Shown here: piece after piece, positions 8,638 through 17,339 of the stretch
Position numbering within the stretch: position 1 is the first letter of the stretch
Layout: each line of letters starts with the position of its first letter
Assembly (NCBI RefSeq): GCF_001050155.1
Contig: NZ_LFVY01000014.1
Coordinates: forward strand, 1 to 64,000
Length of the DNA: 64,000 nucleotides
Source: Nitratireductor soli
GTDB lineage: Bacteria > Pseudomonadota > Alphaproteobacteria > Rhizobiales > Rhizobiaceae
Direction: 5' to 3'
Notes under the pieces: generated by a model
What the model was told of the DNA's origin: nothing
Seen by the model: only the letters and a program-made list of their open reading frames with translations
Databases searched by the model: none
Position numbers and translations under genes: made by a program

Positions 8638-9261
8638 CTATCTGACAACCACAAGCGTGCCAATTTTGACCTGGTTGTAGAGCGCCACGACATCATCATT
8701 GGTCATGCGAATGCAGCCGGAGGACACGGCCTTGCCGATGGTCCAGGGCTGGTTCGTCCCGTGGATCCGGAACAGGGTCGAACCGAGATAAAGAGCCCTG
8801 GCACCCATCGGGTTCTCGGGTCCGCCCTCCATCACTGCGGGCAGAATACGACCATCGGCGGCCTCGCGCCGGATCATCTCGGCAGGCGGGCGCCAATCCG
8901 GCCATTCGGCCTTGCGCGAGACATGCTCGCGGCCCCGCCAGGCAAAGCCCTCGCGGCCGACGCCGATGCCGTAGCGGGTCGCGGTTCCGTCGCCGCGCAG
9001 GTGGAACAGCCGGCGCGCGCCGGTGTCGATGACGATGGTTCCGGCGGGCAGCTTCTCCGCGAACGGGACGACCTCCGGCTTGATCGCCGAATCGCTCCAA
9101 GGCGTCTTGAACGCCAGGTTCCGTTCCTTGCGGATCCAGGTTCCAGTGGCCGGATCGAACTGGCGCACAGTGACCCGCGTCTCCTCGGCCAGCACGGTCG
9201 TGCTCGCCGCCACCAGGAGCGCCATCAGCGCCGATTGCATAAGATGCTTGATGAAAAGCAC
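8638..9261 (-). CDS. L,D-transpeptidase (YkuD family), cell-wall cross-linking enzyme
   Basis: About 207 residues with an export signal (MQSALMALLVAASTTVLA). The YkuD signature is complete: IHGTNQPWTIGKAVSSGCIRM carries the catalytic His and the SSGCIR cysteine. The family forms 3-3 peptidoglycan cross-links or attaches outer-membrane proteins to the wall in the periplasm. The GTG at 9261 with GGAG seven bases upstream is preferred. An ATG at 9288 would add nine residues ahead of the signal. It is not obviously linked to the adhesion genes. Confidence 0.85.
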   Translation of the reverse strand: MLFIKHLMQSALMALLVAASTTVLAEETRVTVRQFDPATGTWIRKERNLAFKTPWSDSAIKPEVVPFAEKLPAGTIVIDTGARRLFHLRGDGTATRYGIGVGREGFAWRGREHVSRKAEWPDWRPPAEMIRREAADGRILPAVMEGGPENPMGARALYLGSTLFRIHGTNQPWTIGKAVSSGCIRMTNDDVVALYNQVKIGTLVVVR

Positions 9262-9332
9262 GTCAGGTCTCCATCGAAATGAGCGCAACCACCGGCCGGG
9301 CGCAATGAGCGTTGTCCGCCGGACCTTCCATC

Positions 9333-9432
9333 TAGACCGGTTCAGCGTTTCATAGAAACGCTGAACCGGTCTATCTCATTGTTTTTCCGCATTTATGCGG
9401 ACGTCAAGTGATTCCACCTGACTGCAAAATGC
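9333..9432 (+). repeat. Dispersed stem-loop repeat, family A, copy 2 (most complete)
   Basis: A 100-base element. It starts with a perfect 19-base inverted repeat around an ATA loop (9333-9351 with 9355-9373, core GACCGGTTCAGCGTTTC). A small stem CCGCAT/ATGCGG (about 9386-9399) follows, then a stem GTCAAGTG/CACCTGAC with one mismatch, and it ends in ACTGCAAAATGC. Related copies lie at 2637-2713 and 49226-49324 in the same orientation. Confidence 0.8.
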
Positions 9433-9433
9433 T

Positions 9434-9931
9434 TTAATCCGCGCCGCCAGCCAGCAGAAAAGTCTGTCCGTCGATCCGGATGCTGGTCGCGCTCGGGGCT
9501 GAAATCGAGCGCGGGCGACCGTCTCGGCATGAAAGCGTCGGCCATTCGGCGATGCGGCAGTCGATTTCAGCATACCAGTTCGCCAGGTAATTGTTGCGCG
9601 AGATGGTCAGCGTTCCGTCCTGCCGTCGCTCCACCTCGTCGCCCGTTGGGCTGAGGAAGGTCCACGCACCCTGCGGCGTGCCATCGAGAAAGCCGGGACC
9701 GTAGGAATATCGTCCCTTATGCCCCACCGCATAGCGGCGGTGGATCGACATGGCGTCGGCGTAGCTCGAAAGCACCGCAACCCGGTTCCTGTAGAGAGAC
9801 CGAACGTCGAGAGCCGGATCGTGGGCGATGATCCGCAGTGCCGGGGCCAGCCGTCCCTGGCGCTCATCGGCCGCAGCATGGAACGCAACCGCCAGCGCCG
9901 CCGCCAGCAAGAAGAGAGATTTCCAACCCAT
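9434..9931 (-). CDS. Exported hypothetical protein
   Basis: About 165 residues from an ATG at 9931 with GGGGAG six bases upstream. A longer frame reaches 9997 but would bury the signal peptide. Residues 1-20 (MGWKSLFLLAAALAVAFHAA) are a clear Sec signal, so the product is periplasmic or surface-located. The mature part has a repeated theme of aromatic and glycine residues (YSYGPGFLDGTPQGAWTFLSPTG) and two cysteines (CRIAEWPTLSC) that could form a disulfide. I do not recognise the family. The next gene upstream on the same strand is the GGDEF-like protein, 181 bases away. Confidence 0.6.
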   Translation of the reverse strand: MGWKSLFLLAAALAVAFHAAADERQGRLAPALRIIAHDPALDVRSLYRNRVAVLSSYADAMSIHRRYAVGHKGRYSYGPGFLDGTPQGAWTFLSPTGDEVERRQDGTLTISRNNYLANWYAEIDCRIAEWPTLSCRDGRPRSISAPSATSIRIDGQTFLLAGGAD

Positions 9932-10112
9932 CACCGCTCCCCACAGCAACAGAGCGAAGCGCGATGCGTCGCCGCGCGCTGAAACCAGCAGCAACAAGGC
10001 GGCTCACCGCAGCCTGCTCTGCCAGCTAACTATTCTGTGGCTATCGGGGGCAAGAGTCCAGCGAGCAGCGGCGTCAGCCGGTCTTCTCGAGCCGCGCCAA
10101 ACCGCGGAAGGT

Positions 10113-10910
10113 CTAGTTTTTGCTGCGGCCTTCGCCGGCTTCATCCGCATCGGAAGCCTGTATGGCGCTGAGCCGGAAGCCATCCGCGCCTTTCGCCTTC
10201 GCCATGTCGAGCTGTTCCGAAGCGACGCGCATCAGGCCCTGGAACTCGATCTGATCCTCGAAGATCACGCCGCCGATATCCAGCGCCAGATGAACCGGCT
10301 CGCCTTCGGCCAGGAAGGGTGCCGAGGCGGCCGCGGCACGAATCCGCTCGCCCACATCGCGCGCTTGCTCGACACTCGCCCCCGGCAGGAAAATGCCAAA
10401 CTCGCTGTCGCTCAGGCGGCCGACGACATCGCTGCGGCGGACATTGGCGCGGATGACCGAAGCGATCTGACGCATCGATTCCTCGCCCCAACGAAAGCCG
10501 TAGTTGAGATTGATCGTCCGGGCGTTTTGCGCCTCCAGGATCAGAAGCGCGCCGAAGGTCCGGCCCGCCTCGGAGATCGACGAGGAGCGCCGCCGCTCGA
10601 CCAGCGTCGTAAAGGTGCTGCCGTTCAAAACCTCGGTCGATGGATCGTGCGCGGCGGCAAAATTGCGCTCGCGCTTGAAGCGCCTCAGCGTCTGGGCATT
10701 ATAACCTATGTAGAGCAACAGCGGCAGGGCGATGACAACCGGCAGGATCAATGCCGCCGCAAGGCTGCGCTGATAAGGATTGATGTTGTCGCCGAAAAAC
10801 AGAAGATAGTGGACGAGAAACGAAAGCCCCACCGCGGCAAGGACGCCCAGCACGACAAAAGCAGCAAGCCAAGTCCGGTTTCCAGTACGGTGCAAAAGCG
10901 TCTTGTCCAT
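10113..10910 (-). CDS. Membrane protein with degenerate GGDEF domain and retained RxxD I-site
   Basis: 265 residues. Two membrane helices (about 13-35 and 47-68) with a short loop anchor it. A GGDEF domain spans about 90-250. The catalytic motif is SDSEF at 167-171 instead of GG(D/E)EF, so diguanylate cyclase activity is unlikely. The inhibitory-site motif RRSD (158-161) lies exactly five residues upstream, as in c-di-GMP-binding GGDEF domains. The protein may therefore sense c-di-GMP rather than make it. It lies 2 kb from a LapG/T1SS adhesion system that in other bacteria is governed by c-di-GMP through LapD, but a functional link is inference only. Confidence 0.8.
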   Translation of the reverse strand: MDKTLLHRTGNRTWLAAFVVLGVLAAVGLSFLVHYLLFFGDNINPYQRSLAAALILPVVIALPLLLYIGYNAQTLRRFKRERNFAAAHDPSTEVLNGSTFTTLVERRRSSSISEAGRTFGALLILEAQNARTINLNYGFRWGEESMRQIASVIRANVRRSDVVGRLSDSEFGIFLPGASVEQARDVGERIRAAAASAPFLAEGEPVHLALDIGGVIFEDQIEFQGLMRVASEQLDMAKAKGADGFRLSAIQASDADEAGEGRSKN

Positions 10911-11045
10911 GAGTCTCGAAGACCTCCAGTCTGCCTGACTCGTTGATAACCGGCAAACTTCTATTAAAAGTTGACGCTATGCATCGTGTTTTAACGAATC
11001 GCGGTGCCGCCGCCAATCCCGGATGATTTAAAGCTCTGGAAAACT

Positions 11046-11954
11046 TCATTTTTCCGAGAAACCGCCGGCTGCAGCGTCGGCCCGAAACGCCCGCACCGCG
11101 GCCATGAATGCACCGACAATCACCGCCTGTTCGTCGGCAAGCGTGAACGCCACCTCGTCATACATGCGGTTCATCTCACGCACGGGAATCCGCCTTACCG
11201 CGTCGGTCCGGCCGGTGCCATGCCGCCACATGAAGCCGACACCCAGATCGTTGGCAACCGCCTCATAGGCCGCATCGCGCGTGTCGAGCATCAGAAGGGG
11301 CGCCGGTTCGAAACCGGCCGCCTTGAACGCGCGGTCAACCACGCGCTGGGTGGAGGAGCCACGCGTGCGGAAGATCAACGGAGCCTGCATCAATTGTGCG
11401 CAGGTGAAGCTCTGCCGCGCGGCCAGCGCGCTGTCGGCGTGAACGACAGCCACCACATCCTGACGCACCAGAAGCTCCGTGCGAAAGCGGCCGTCGGCCG
11501 GCACGTCCGGCAGGACGCCGACATCCACCTCGCGCGCCAGCACCGCCTTGACGATCTTTTCGAAGGAGCCGGTTTCCACCGCCACGGAAACGCTTGGATG
11601 CCGCTTGCGGAAAAGGGCGATGACGGCCATGCCCGGCATGGAGTTGCCGAGGCCGATCGACAGGCGCCCGTCGAGCAGCGTCGTGTGGCGCGTCAGGATG
11701 CGTTCCGCCTCGCGTTCCTCGCCCGTCATGCGCTCGGCAATGTCGCAAAGCTGGGCGCAAAGCGGCGTCGGATGCAACGCCCCGTTCTTGCGCAGGAAAA
11801 GCCGCACGCCATACTCCGCTTCGATGTCACGCACATGCTGCGACACGGCAGGCTGCGAAAGGCCCAATTGCCGTGCGGCGGCGGCATAGGACCCGCCATG
11901 GGCGACGGCGTTTATGGCGCGAATGCGCGGTAGCGTGATCGGCATTGTCCACAT
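11046..11954 (-). CDS. LysR-family transcriptional regulator
   Basis: 302 residues. An N-terminal winged helix-turn-helix (about 10-68) carries AAARQLGLSQPAVSQHVRDIE, and the C-terminal part is a two-lobed LysR substrate domain (about 92-290). It is divergent from the HAD phosphatase and ABC importer operon. LysR proteins commonly control the divergent operon and themselves. A CCAAGGAA direct and inverted repeat cluster lies directly in front of its start. The start may be either of two in-frame ATG codons (11954 or 11945). The inducer is probably the compound imported by the transporter or its product. Confidence 0.9.
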   Translation of the reverse strand: MWTMPITLPRIRAINAVAHGGSYAAAARQLGLSQPAVSQHVRDIEAEYGVRLFLRKNGALHPTPLCAQLCDIAERMTGEEREAERILTRHTTLLDGRLSIGLGNSMPGMAVIALFRKRHPSVSVAVETGSFEKIVKAVLAREVDVGVLPDVPADGRFRTELLVRQDVVAVVHADSALAARQSFTCAQLMQAPLIFRTRGSSTQRVVDRAFKAAGFEPAPLLMLDTRDAAYEAVANDLGVGFMWRHGTGRTDAVRRIPVREMNRMYDEVAFTLADEQAVIVGAFMAAVRAFRADAAAGGFSEK

Positions 11955-11993
11955 CCAAGGAAATTCTTTGTCTCACCCAAGGAATAGCCTTGG
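11955..11993. promoter_or_regulatory. Candidate LysR operator: repeated CCAAGGAA
   Basis: CCAAGGAA occurs at 11955-11962 and again at 11977-11984, 22 bases apart (two helical turns). The second copy forms an inverted repeat CCAAGG-AATAG-CCTTGG with 11988-11993. The site is immediately upstream of the lysR start in the divergent region, as expected for autoregulation. Confidence 0.5.
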
Positions 11994-12052
11994 TTTGTAA
12001 CGGCAGTGTCACAGTCGCCGCGCAGGGTGCCGGCAGAACAGAACTGCAAACC

Positions 12053-12101
12053 AGTGGTGCGATCCTGTCAGATGGGAACCATCTGTTTCGGTCAGACCAC
12101 G
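12053..12101. repeat. Palindromic intergenic repeat, family C, copy 1
   Basis: About 49 bases with an inner stem CAGATGG/CCATCTG and outer arms GTGGT/ACCAC. The same sequence, read on the opposite strand and with few changes, is at 51360-51408. It lies in the leader between the lysR operator and the HAD gene. Confidence 0.75.
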
Positions 12102-12192
12102 AGCGTCATCACAATGCAGGACTGCGCGACCCGGCCATCCGCCGGGGCGTTGCCTGCCGCGCTGAACCCGACAACAAGGACGTCGCCGCTTC

Positions 12193-12954
12193 ATGCACCC
12201 CGTTTCTTCCATGGCCAGCCTTTCGCTGCAGCCGCTCGACCATCACGCGGCGATCCTGTGTGATCTGGACGGCTGCCTGATCACCGGCGATCACGTCTAT
12301 GACGGCGCGCGCGGCTTCGTGGCGCGCAACGCCGGGCGCCTGTGGATCGTCTCCAACAATTCCTCCGACACGGCCGAAACGTTGAGCGCGCGGCTGCATG
12401 GGATGGCGCTTCCCATAACGCCCGAGCGCATCGTGCTGGCAGGCGAGCAGACCGTGCGGCAGCTCGCCAGAAAGCATCCGGGCGCGCGGATCGCCCTGCA
12501 CGCGGAAGCGCCGATCCGCGATCTGGCGTCGGATCTCGGCCTTGCCGTCGACGAGGGCGCGCCGGAATGCATACTGCTGGCGCGCCAGACGACATTCGAC
12601 CTCAACAGCCTCGGGCGGCTGCTGGCCCAGTTGGAAAGCGGCGCAGCGCTGCATGTAGCCAATCTCGACCGGACGCATCCGGGACCCAACGGCCACCCGA
12701 TGCCGGAGACGGGCGCGCTGCTGGCGGCCCTGCGCGCCTGCCGGCCGGACGTTTCGTTCCGGTCGATCGGCAAGCCGGCACCGGACCTGATCGACATTGC
12801 CCTGAAGCACGCGGATGCGGCGCGCGACGACGCCATCTTCATCGGCGACAATCCGGAAACGGACGGCCTGGCGGCGCGGGCCGCCGGCATCGCCTTCATC
12901 CATCTCGAGGCGCCAGGCAACCCGCCGGCGCGCGACAGGAGGGCGGCATGCTGA
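12193..12954 (+). CDS. HAD-superfamily (NagD-like, IIA subclass) phosphatase
   Basis: 253 residues with all four HAD motifs: CDLDGCL near residue 24, IVSNNSS near 54, the lysine of GKPAPD near 196, and FIGDNPETDG near 216. The arrangement fits the IIA cap subclass of NagD and 4-nitrophenylphosphatase-type enzymes, which remove phosphate from small metabolites in the cytoplasm. It is the first gene of the importer operon and overlaps the next gene by seven bases. A second phosphoesterase in the operon suggests that the transported molecule carries phosphate. AAGGA lies ten bases upstream of the ATG. Confidence 0.85.
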   Translation: MHPVSSMASLSLQPLDHHAAILCDLDGCLITGDHVYDGARGFVARNAGRLWIVSNNSSDTAETLSARLHGMALPITPERIVLAGEQTVRQLARKHPGARIALHAEAPIRDLASDLGLAVDEGAPECILLARQTTFDLNSLGRLLAQLESGAALHVANLDRTHPGPNGHPMPETGALLAALRACRPDVSFRSIGKPAPDLIDIALKHADAARDDAIFIGDNPETDGLAARAAGIAFIHLEAPGNPPARDRRAAC

Positions 12955-13874
12955 CCTATCTGGCGCGAACCATCCTCAAGATGCTCGTCACCTTCTTCGT
13001 CATCGTCACGCTCGTCTTCTTCGCCACGCGCCTTTCCGGCAGCCCGATCGATTTCGTCATCGGCGAGGGCATCACCCAGGAGGACCGGGCACTGCTGACC
13101 AGCTATTACGGCCTCGATCAGTCGACCTGGGTGCAGTATCGGGCCTTCCTCGCCTCGTTTGCCGACGGGCAATTCGGCCTTTCCTTCGTCGAGCGCCGGC
13201 CGGTTGCCGAAATCGTCGGCGAACGCATCTGGCCATCACTGCAACTGCTTCTCAGCAGCGTGGTGCTGACGCTGGCTTTGTCCCTGCCGCTGGGCATCCT
13301 CGGCGCCGTCTATCGCAAGTCATGGATCGGCAGCGCGGTGATGGTGATCGCCTTCGTCGGCTATGCGGTGCCGAACTTCGTGCTGGCCACCTTGATGATC
13401 CTGATCTTTTCCTACTGGCTGAACTGGCTGCCCGTGGTGGGCAACGGCACGCCCTGGCACTTCATCATGCCGACCATCACCATGTCGGGCATCCTGATCG
13501 CCGGGCTGACGCGGTTCACCCGCAACGCCATGCTCGATGTGCTCGGCCAGGATTACATGCGCACCGCCCGCGCCAAGGGTCTGTCGGAGCAGACCGTCAT
13601 CTTCAAGCATGGGCTGCGCAACGCATCGATCACCATCCTCTCGGTGATCGGGTTGCAGATCGCCGGGCTGGCGGCAGCCGGCAGCGTGGTGGTGGAGGCG
13701 ATCTTCGCCTGGCCCGGCATCGGCGACCTGCTCGTCCGCTCGGCCATCGTCCGCGATTACCCGGTCCTGCAATTCGGCGTCATCGCCGTCTCGGTGGCCG
13801 TCCTCTTCATCAATGCCGCGGTCGACATCGCCTATGCATACGCCGATCCGCGCATCCGCCTTGGAAGGGCCTGA
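12948..13874 (+). CDS. Family-5 (Dpp/Opp-type) ABC transporter permease, DppB-like
   Basis: 308 residues from an ATG at 12948 with GGAGG five bases upstream. About six membrane helices are visible. The first is near residues 9-29 (ILKMLVTFFVIVTLVFFATRL). The cytoplasmic coupling loop is near 205-225 (RAKGLSEQTVIFKHGLRNA). It forms the inner-membrane channel together with the next gene and overlaps the HAD gene, so the two are translationally coupled. Dpp/Opp-family importers take up peptides, but also nickel, oligosaccharides and sugar-phosphate opines. Confidence 0.92.
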   Translation: MLTYLARTILKMLVTFFVIVTLVFFATRLSGSPIDFVIGEGITQEDRALLTSYYGLDQSTWVQYRAFLASFADGQFGLSFVERRPVAEIVGERIWPSLQLLLSSVVLTLALSLPLGILGAVYRKSWIGSAVMVIAFVGYAVPNFVLATLMILIFSYWLNWLPVVGNGTPWHFIMPTITMSGILIAGLTRFTRNAMLDVLGQDYMRTARAKGLSEQTVIFKHGLRNASITILSVIGLQIAGLAAAGSVVVEAIFAWPGIGDLLVRSAIVRDYPVLQFGVIAVSVAVLFINAAVDIAYAYADPRIRLGRA

Positions 13875-13877
13875 GCC

Positions 13878-14777
13878 ATGGCCGACACCGCATTCACCCC
13901 GTCGATCGCCGCGAACAGCCGGCTCAAAGGCGCAAGCGCGATCTGGCGCGACGCCGATCCGATCCAGCGCGCGGCAATGGTGCTGGCCGTGATCCTCATC
14001 TCCGCCGCCATACTGGCCCCTTTCATTGCCCCCTTCGGCCCCGAGCAGCAGAGCCTGATCGCCCGGCTGCGACCGCCGATCGGCTTCGAGCGCTACAAGG
14101 ACGGCTACCTGCTCGGCACGGACGAACTTGGCCGCGATGTCTTGTCGCGCACGCTTTATGGCCTGCGCCTGACCCTGACCCTGGCGCTCCTGGGCGCGTC
14201 GATCGGCCTCGTCGTCGGCGGGCTGCTGGGCATCCTGGCCGGCCTGATCGGCGGCGTGTTCGAGGACATGGTGATGGGCGCCGTCGACACGCAGATCGCC
14301 ATTCCATTCACGCTGATCGCCCTGCTGCTGCTGGCCATCTTCGGCTCGAGCATCGAGGTGATGGTGCTGGTGCTCGGCGTCTATGGCTGGGAGCAGTCGG
14401 CGCGCATCGTGCGCGGCGAGGTGCGCAGGCTGGCGCAGATGCCGTTCATCGAGGCCGCCCGCTCGGCCGGCGCCTCGGGTCCGCGCATCGCCTTCAAGCA
14501 TATCCTGCCGAATGTGATCTCGCCGCTGGTGGTGCAGTTCACCCTGTCGCTGTCCAACATCGTGCTGCTCGAATCGACGCTGTCCTTCCTCGGGCTCGGC
14601 GTGCAGCCGCCGACGGCGACGCTCGGCGCCATGGTCGGCATCGGCCGCGACTACATGCCGACCGCGCCGTGGATCGTCGTCGCCCCGGCGCTGATGATCC
14701 TGCTGATCACTTTCGCGGTGCAGATCCTCGGCGACTGGCTGCGCGACAGGACGGATGTCCGCCTGCGCGCCCGGTAA
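13878..14777 (+). CDS. Family-5 ABC transporter permease, DppC-like
   Basis: 299 residues with an N-terminal OppC-type segment, about six membrane helices, and the coupling loop EAARSAGASGPRIAFKHILPN. The motif GTDELGRDVLSRTLYG near residues 76-91 is diagnostic of the DppC/OppC subfamily. It starts three bases after the partner permease. The two should form the heterodimeric channel. Confidence 0.92.
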   Translation: MADTAFTPSIAANSRLKGASAIWRDADPIQRAAMVLAVILISAAILAPFIAPFGPEQQSLIARLRPPIGFERYKDGYLLGTDELGRDVLSRTLYGLRLTLTLALLGASIGLVVGGLLGILAGLIGGVFEDMVMGAVDTQIAIPFTLIALLLLAIFGSSIEVMVLVLGVYGWEQSARIVRGEVRRLAQMPFIEAARSAGASGPRIAFKHILPNVISPLVVQFTLSLSNIVLLESTLSFLGLGVQPPTATLGAMVGIGRDYMPTAPWIVVAPALMILLITFAVQILGDWLRDRTDVRLRAR

Positions 14778-14846
14778 CCGCGATTTTCAACAAGAGGCCG
14801 CCAAGGCCCGAGAACGACCACCCAAACCAACGCCCTGGAGGCAAAC

Positions 14847-16400
14847 ATGAAACGACTTCTTGCCACGACCGCCATCGCGACCCTGTTCGCCATGCCGGCG
14901 CTCGCCGTGGAGATCACGGTCGGCGCCTCGAACATCGCTCCCTATCTCGATCCCGGCCGCGACCATTCCAATGTCGGCTCGCAATTCTACTACAACAGCT
15001 TCGACACGCTGATCGCCAAGAACCTCGACAGCGACAAGACCGAGTGGCTGCCGGGCCTGGCCGTCTCCTGGGAACTGGTCGAGCCGACCGTGATGGAACT
15101 GAAGCTGCGCGAAGGCGTCAAGTTCCACAATGGCGAGGACCTGACCGCCGACGACGTCGTCTTCTCGCTCAACCGCATGTATCAGGCGACCTTCCCGCCC
15201 TACCAGGTGCGCGCCCGAGACCGGCTGGAGAATTTCGCGAAGGCCGAGAAGATCGACGACCATACGGTGCGCATCCATGCGAAGCGCGAAGAGCCGCTTT
15301 GGGAGACGTTGCTCAACCTGCAGCAGGTCATGATCATTCCGGAGGAATACACGAAGGCTCTGGCTGGCGATCCGAAGGTGGCCGAGGACGACGATTACGA
15401 GGCATTCTCGCTAAAGCCCGTCGGCACCGGCCCCTACAAGATCGCCACCTTCTCTCCCGGCGAACAGGTGGTCTATGAGCGTTTCGACGATTTCTGGGGC
15501 GACAAGGCGCCGCTCGACCGCGTCACCGTCAAGCGCATGCCCGAGACCGCCTCGCGCATCACGGCGCTGAAGACCGGCGAGGCCGACATCATCACCAATG
15601 TCGCGCCCGACCAGCTTTCGCTGATCGATGGCGACGCGAACCTCAAGACGGTGGGCGCGGCGACCGCGCTGTTCCACGTCATGATCATGAACGTCAACCA
15701 TCCGAAGCTGAAGGACCCGCGCATCCGCCAGGCCATGAGCCTGGCGATCGACCGCGACACGCTGAACGAGGCGCTGTGGCTCGGCAAGGCGATCGTGCCC
15801 GCCTCGCACACGATGCAGGAGTTCGGCGAACTCCACATGCCCGAGCTCACAACCTTCGAATACAATCCGGAGAGGGCGAAGGAGTTGCTCAAGGAAGCTG
15901 GTTATGACGGCTTCGAGATCACCTTCGACACCGACGCCGTCTACTACACGAACGGTCTGCTTGCTGCCCAGGCGATCATGGAGATGTGGGCCGAAGTCGG
16001 CATCAAGGGCAAGGTGCAGGTGGGCGAGAAATGGACCGGCAATTCGCCGGAGCTGATGGCGCGCAACTGGTCGAACCCGATGTATTTCGCCGACCCGTTC
16101 GGCTCCTTCGGCGTGATGTGGGCGCCGAACGGCCCATCGGAATCGGAAGGCCGCTTCAACACGGACGAGGCCTATGCGAAGGCCTGGGAACGCTTCCGGT
16201 TCTCCAAGGACGTGGCCGAACGCCGGGCCGCCTATGGCGAACTGATGGAGCGTATCCAGGCCGATCCGCCCGTCCTGCCGCTCTACCGCCCCTTTGAATC
16301 CTGGGCGATGCGCAAGGACATCAACTGGGCGCCGAAGCCGGGCAACATTCCCTATGTGCTCGATTTCCGCGCCGGCTCGATCAGCTTCGCCAGCAATTGA
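14847..16400 (+). CDS. Periplasmic substrate-binding protein, family 5
   Basis: 517 residues with a signal peptide at 1-20 (MKRLLATTAIATLFAMPALA) and the full SBP_bac_5 fold. Familiar landmarks are LREGVKFHNGEDLTADDVVF near 90-110 and RQAMSLAIDRD near 292. It captures the substrate for the permeases encoded upstream. GGAGG lies eight bases before the ATG. The sequence does not reveal the ligand. A strong stem-loop just after the stop may stabilise this message, as is usual for binding-protein genes. Confidence 0.92.
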   Translation: MKRLLATTAIATLFAMPALAVEITVGASNIAPYLDPGRDHSNVGSQFYYNSFDTLIAKNLDSDKTEWLPGLAVSWELVEPTVMELKLREGVKFHNGEDLTADDVVFSLNRMYQATFPPYQVRARDRLENFAKAEKIDDHTVRIHAKREEPLWETLLNLQQVMIIPEEYTKALAGDPKVAEDDDYEAFSLKPVGTGPYKIATFSPGEQVVYERFDDFWGDKAPLDRVTVKRMPETASRITALKTGEADIITNVAPDQLSLIDGDANLKTVGAATALFHVMIMNVNHPKLKDPRIRQAMSLAIDRDTLNEALWLGKAIVPASHTMQEFGELHMPELTTFEYNPERAKELLKEAGYDGFEITFDTDAVYYTNGLLAAQAIMEMWAEVGIKGKVQVGEKWTGNSPELMARNWSNPMYFADPFGSFGVMWAPNGPSESEGRFNTDEAYAKAWERFRFSKDVAERRAAYGELMERIQADPPVLPLYRPFESWAMRKDINWAPKPGNIPYVLDFRAGSISFASN

Positions 16401-16409
16401 TCTTTTCCC

Positions 16410-16444
16410 ATCCCGCGCCGCGTCAGTGGCGCGGGATCCCTTTT
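16410..16444 (+). terminator. Strong GC stem-loop with T-run between binding protein and phosphoesterase genes
   Basis: ATCCCGCGCC (16410-16419) pairs perfectly with GGCGCGGGAT (16428-16437) around an eight-base loop and is followed by CCCTTTT. It could act as a partial terminator or an mRNA stabiliser that raises binding-protein output above that of the downstream genes. Confidence 0.7.
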
Positions 16445-16466
16445 CACACACTTTCGGGAACCCGCC

Positions 16467-17339
16467 ATGTCCACCCGCCTCTGCCTCGTTGCCGACATTC
16501 ATCACGGCAAGCCCTCCATGACCAAGCGCGGCGACACCGCGCTCGACCTGACGGGCGATTTCGCCCGTTTTTCCAATGATGCCCGCGCCGATCTGGTGAT
16601 CGATCTGGGCGACCGCATTTCCGACGAGAACCACGACGCCGACCTGGTGCTCGAACGCGAGGTGGCCGAGGCCTTCAAGGCCGTTGAAGCGCCGATCTGC
16701 CACCTCAACGGCAATCACGACCGCGATCATCTCTCCGTGACCGACAATGAGGAGATCCTCGGCCAGGCGCTGGGTCACCAGACGCTGGACATCGGCGACT
16801 GGCGCATCGCGCTGTGGCGCGCCGATACGCTGATCCGCCGCGGGCCGAATGGTGGCTTCCAGCTCGGCGAGCAGGATATCCTCTGGCTCTCGCGCACCGC
16901 GCAGAACGCCGACCGGCCGCTTCTCGTGTTCAGCCACGTGCCGGTCTCCGGCCATTCGCAGGTGGGCAACTACTATTTCGAGGCCAACCCCGCCTCCTCC
17001 ACCTATCCGCAGGCGTCCCGCGCCCGTGCGGCGCTCGCCCAGGCGCGCGTGCCGGTGGTCTGCATCGCCGGCCACGTGCATTGGAACACGATCACCCAGG
17101 TGGACGGCATCACGCATCTGACGCAGCAATCGCTGACGGAGAGCTTCACCACGCAAGGCGAGCCGGCGGGCGCCATGGGCCTTCTGGAGCTTGACGGACC
17201 GAGCGTGCGCTGGCGCGTCGAAGGGCGCGATCCGATGGACTATACGTTCACGCCGCATGCGCGCCGCTGGACGCCACCCGTGCCGCCATTCCATGAAATC
17301 CCGGAAGTCGCTGCCCGGATGCGCGGAGAACCGGCATGA
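16467..17339 (+). CDS. Calcineurin-like metallophosphoesterase
   Basis: 290 residues carrying the five metal-binding blocks of the family in order: ADIHHG near residue 9, LGDRISD near 48, GNHDRDH near 84, FSHVPVSGH near 154 and GHVHWN near 200. No signal peptide is present, so it acts in the cytoplasm on a phosphodiester or phosphomonoester. Its place between the importer's binding protein and ATPase, and the overlap with the ATPase start, tie it to the imported compound. A phosphodiesterase plus a HAD phosphatase would release two products from a diester. Confidence 0.85.
   Translation: MSTRLCLVADIHHGKPSMTKRGDTALDLTGDFARFSNDARADLVIDLGDRISDENHDADLVLEREVAEAFKAVEAPICHLNGNHDRDHLSVTDNEEILGQALGHQTLDIGDWRIALWRADTLIRRGPNGGFQLGEQDILWLSRTAQNADRPLLVFSHVPVSGHSQVGNYYFEANPASSTYPQASRARAALAQARVPVVCIAGHVHWNTITQVDGITHLTQQSLTESFTTQGEPAGAMGLLELDGPSVRWRVEGRDPMDYTFTPHARRWTPPVPPFHEIPEVAARMRGEPA

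Noticed and set aside
12815-15478. An 887-codon open frame on the + strand across two permeases and the binding protein
   Set aside because: It is a shifted frame of three clearly coding genes and lacks any domain.
15411-17294. A 627-codon open frame on the - strand
   Set aside because: Antisense to the binding protein and phosphoesterase genes; low-complexity His/Arg/Gly composition.
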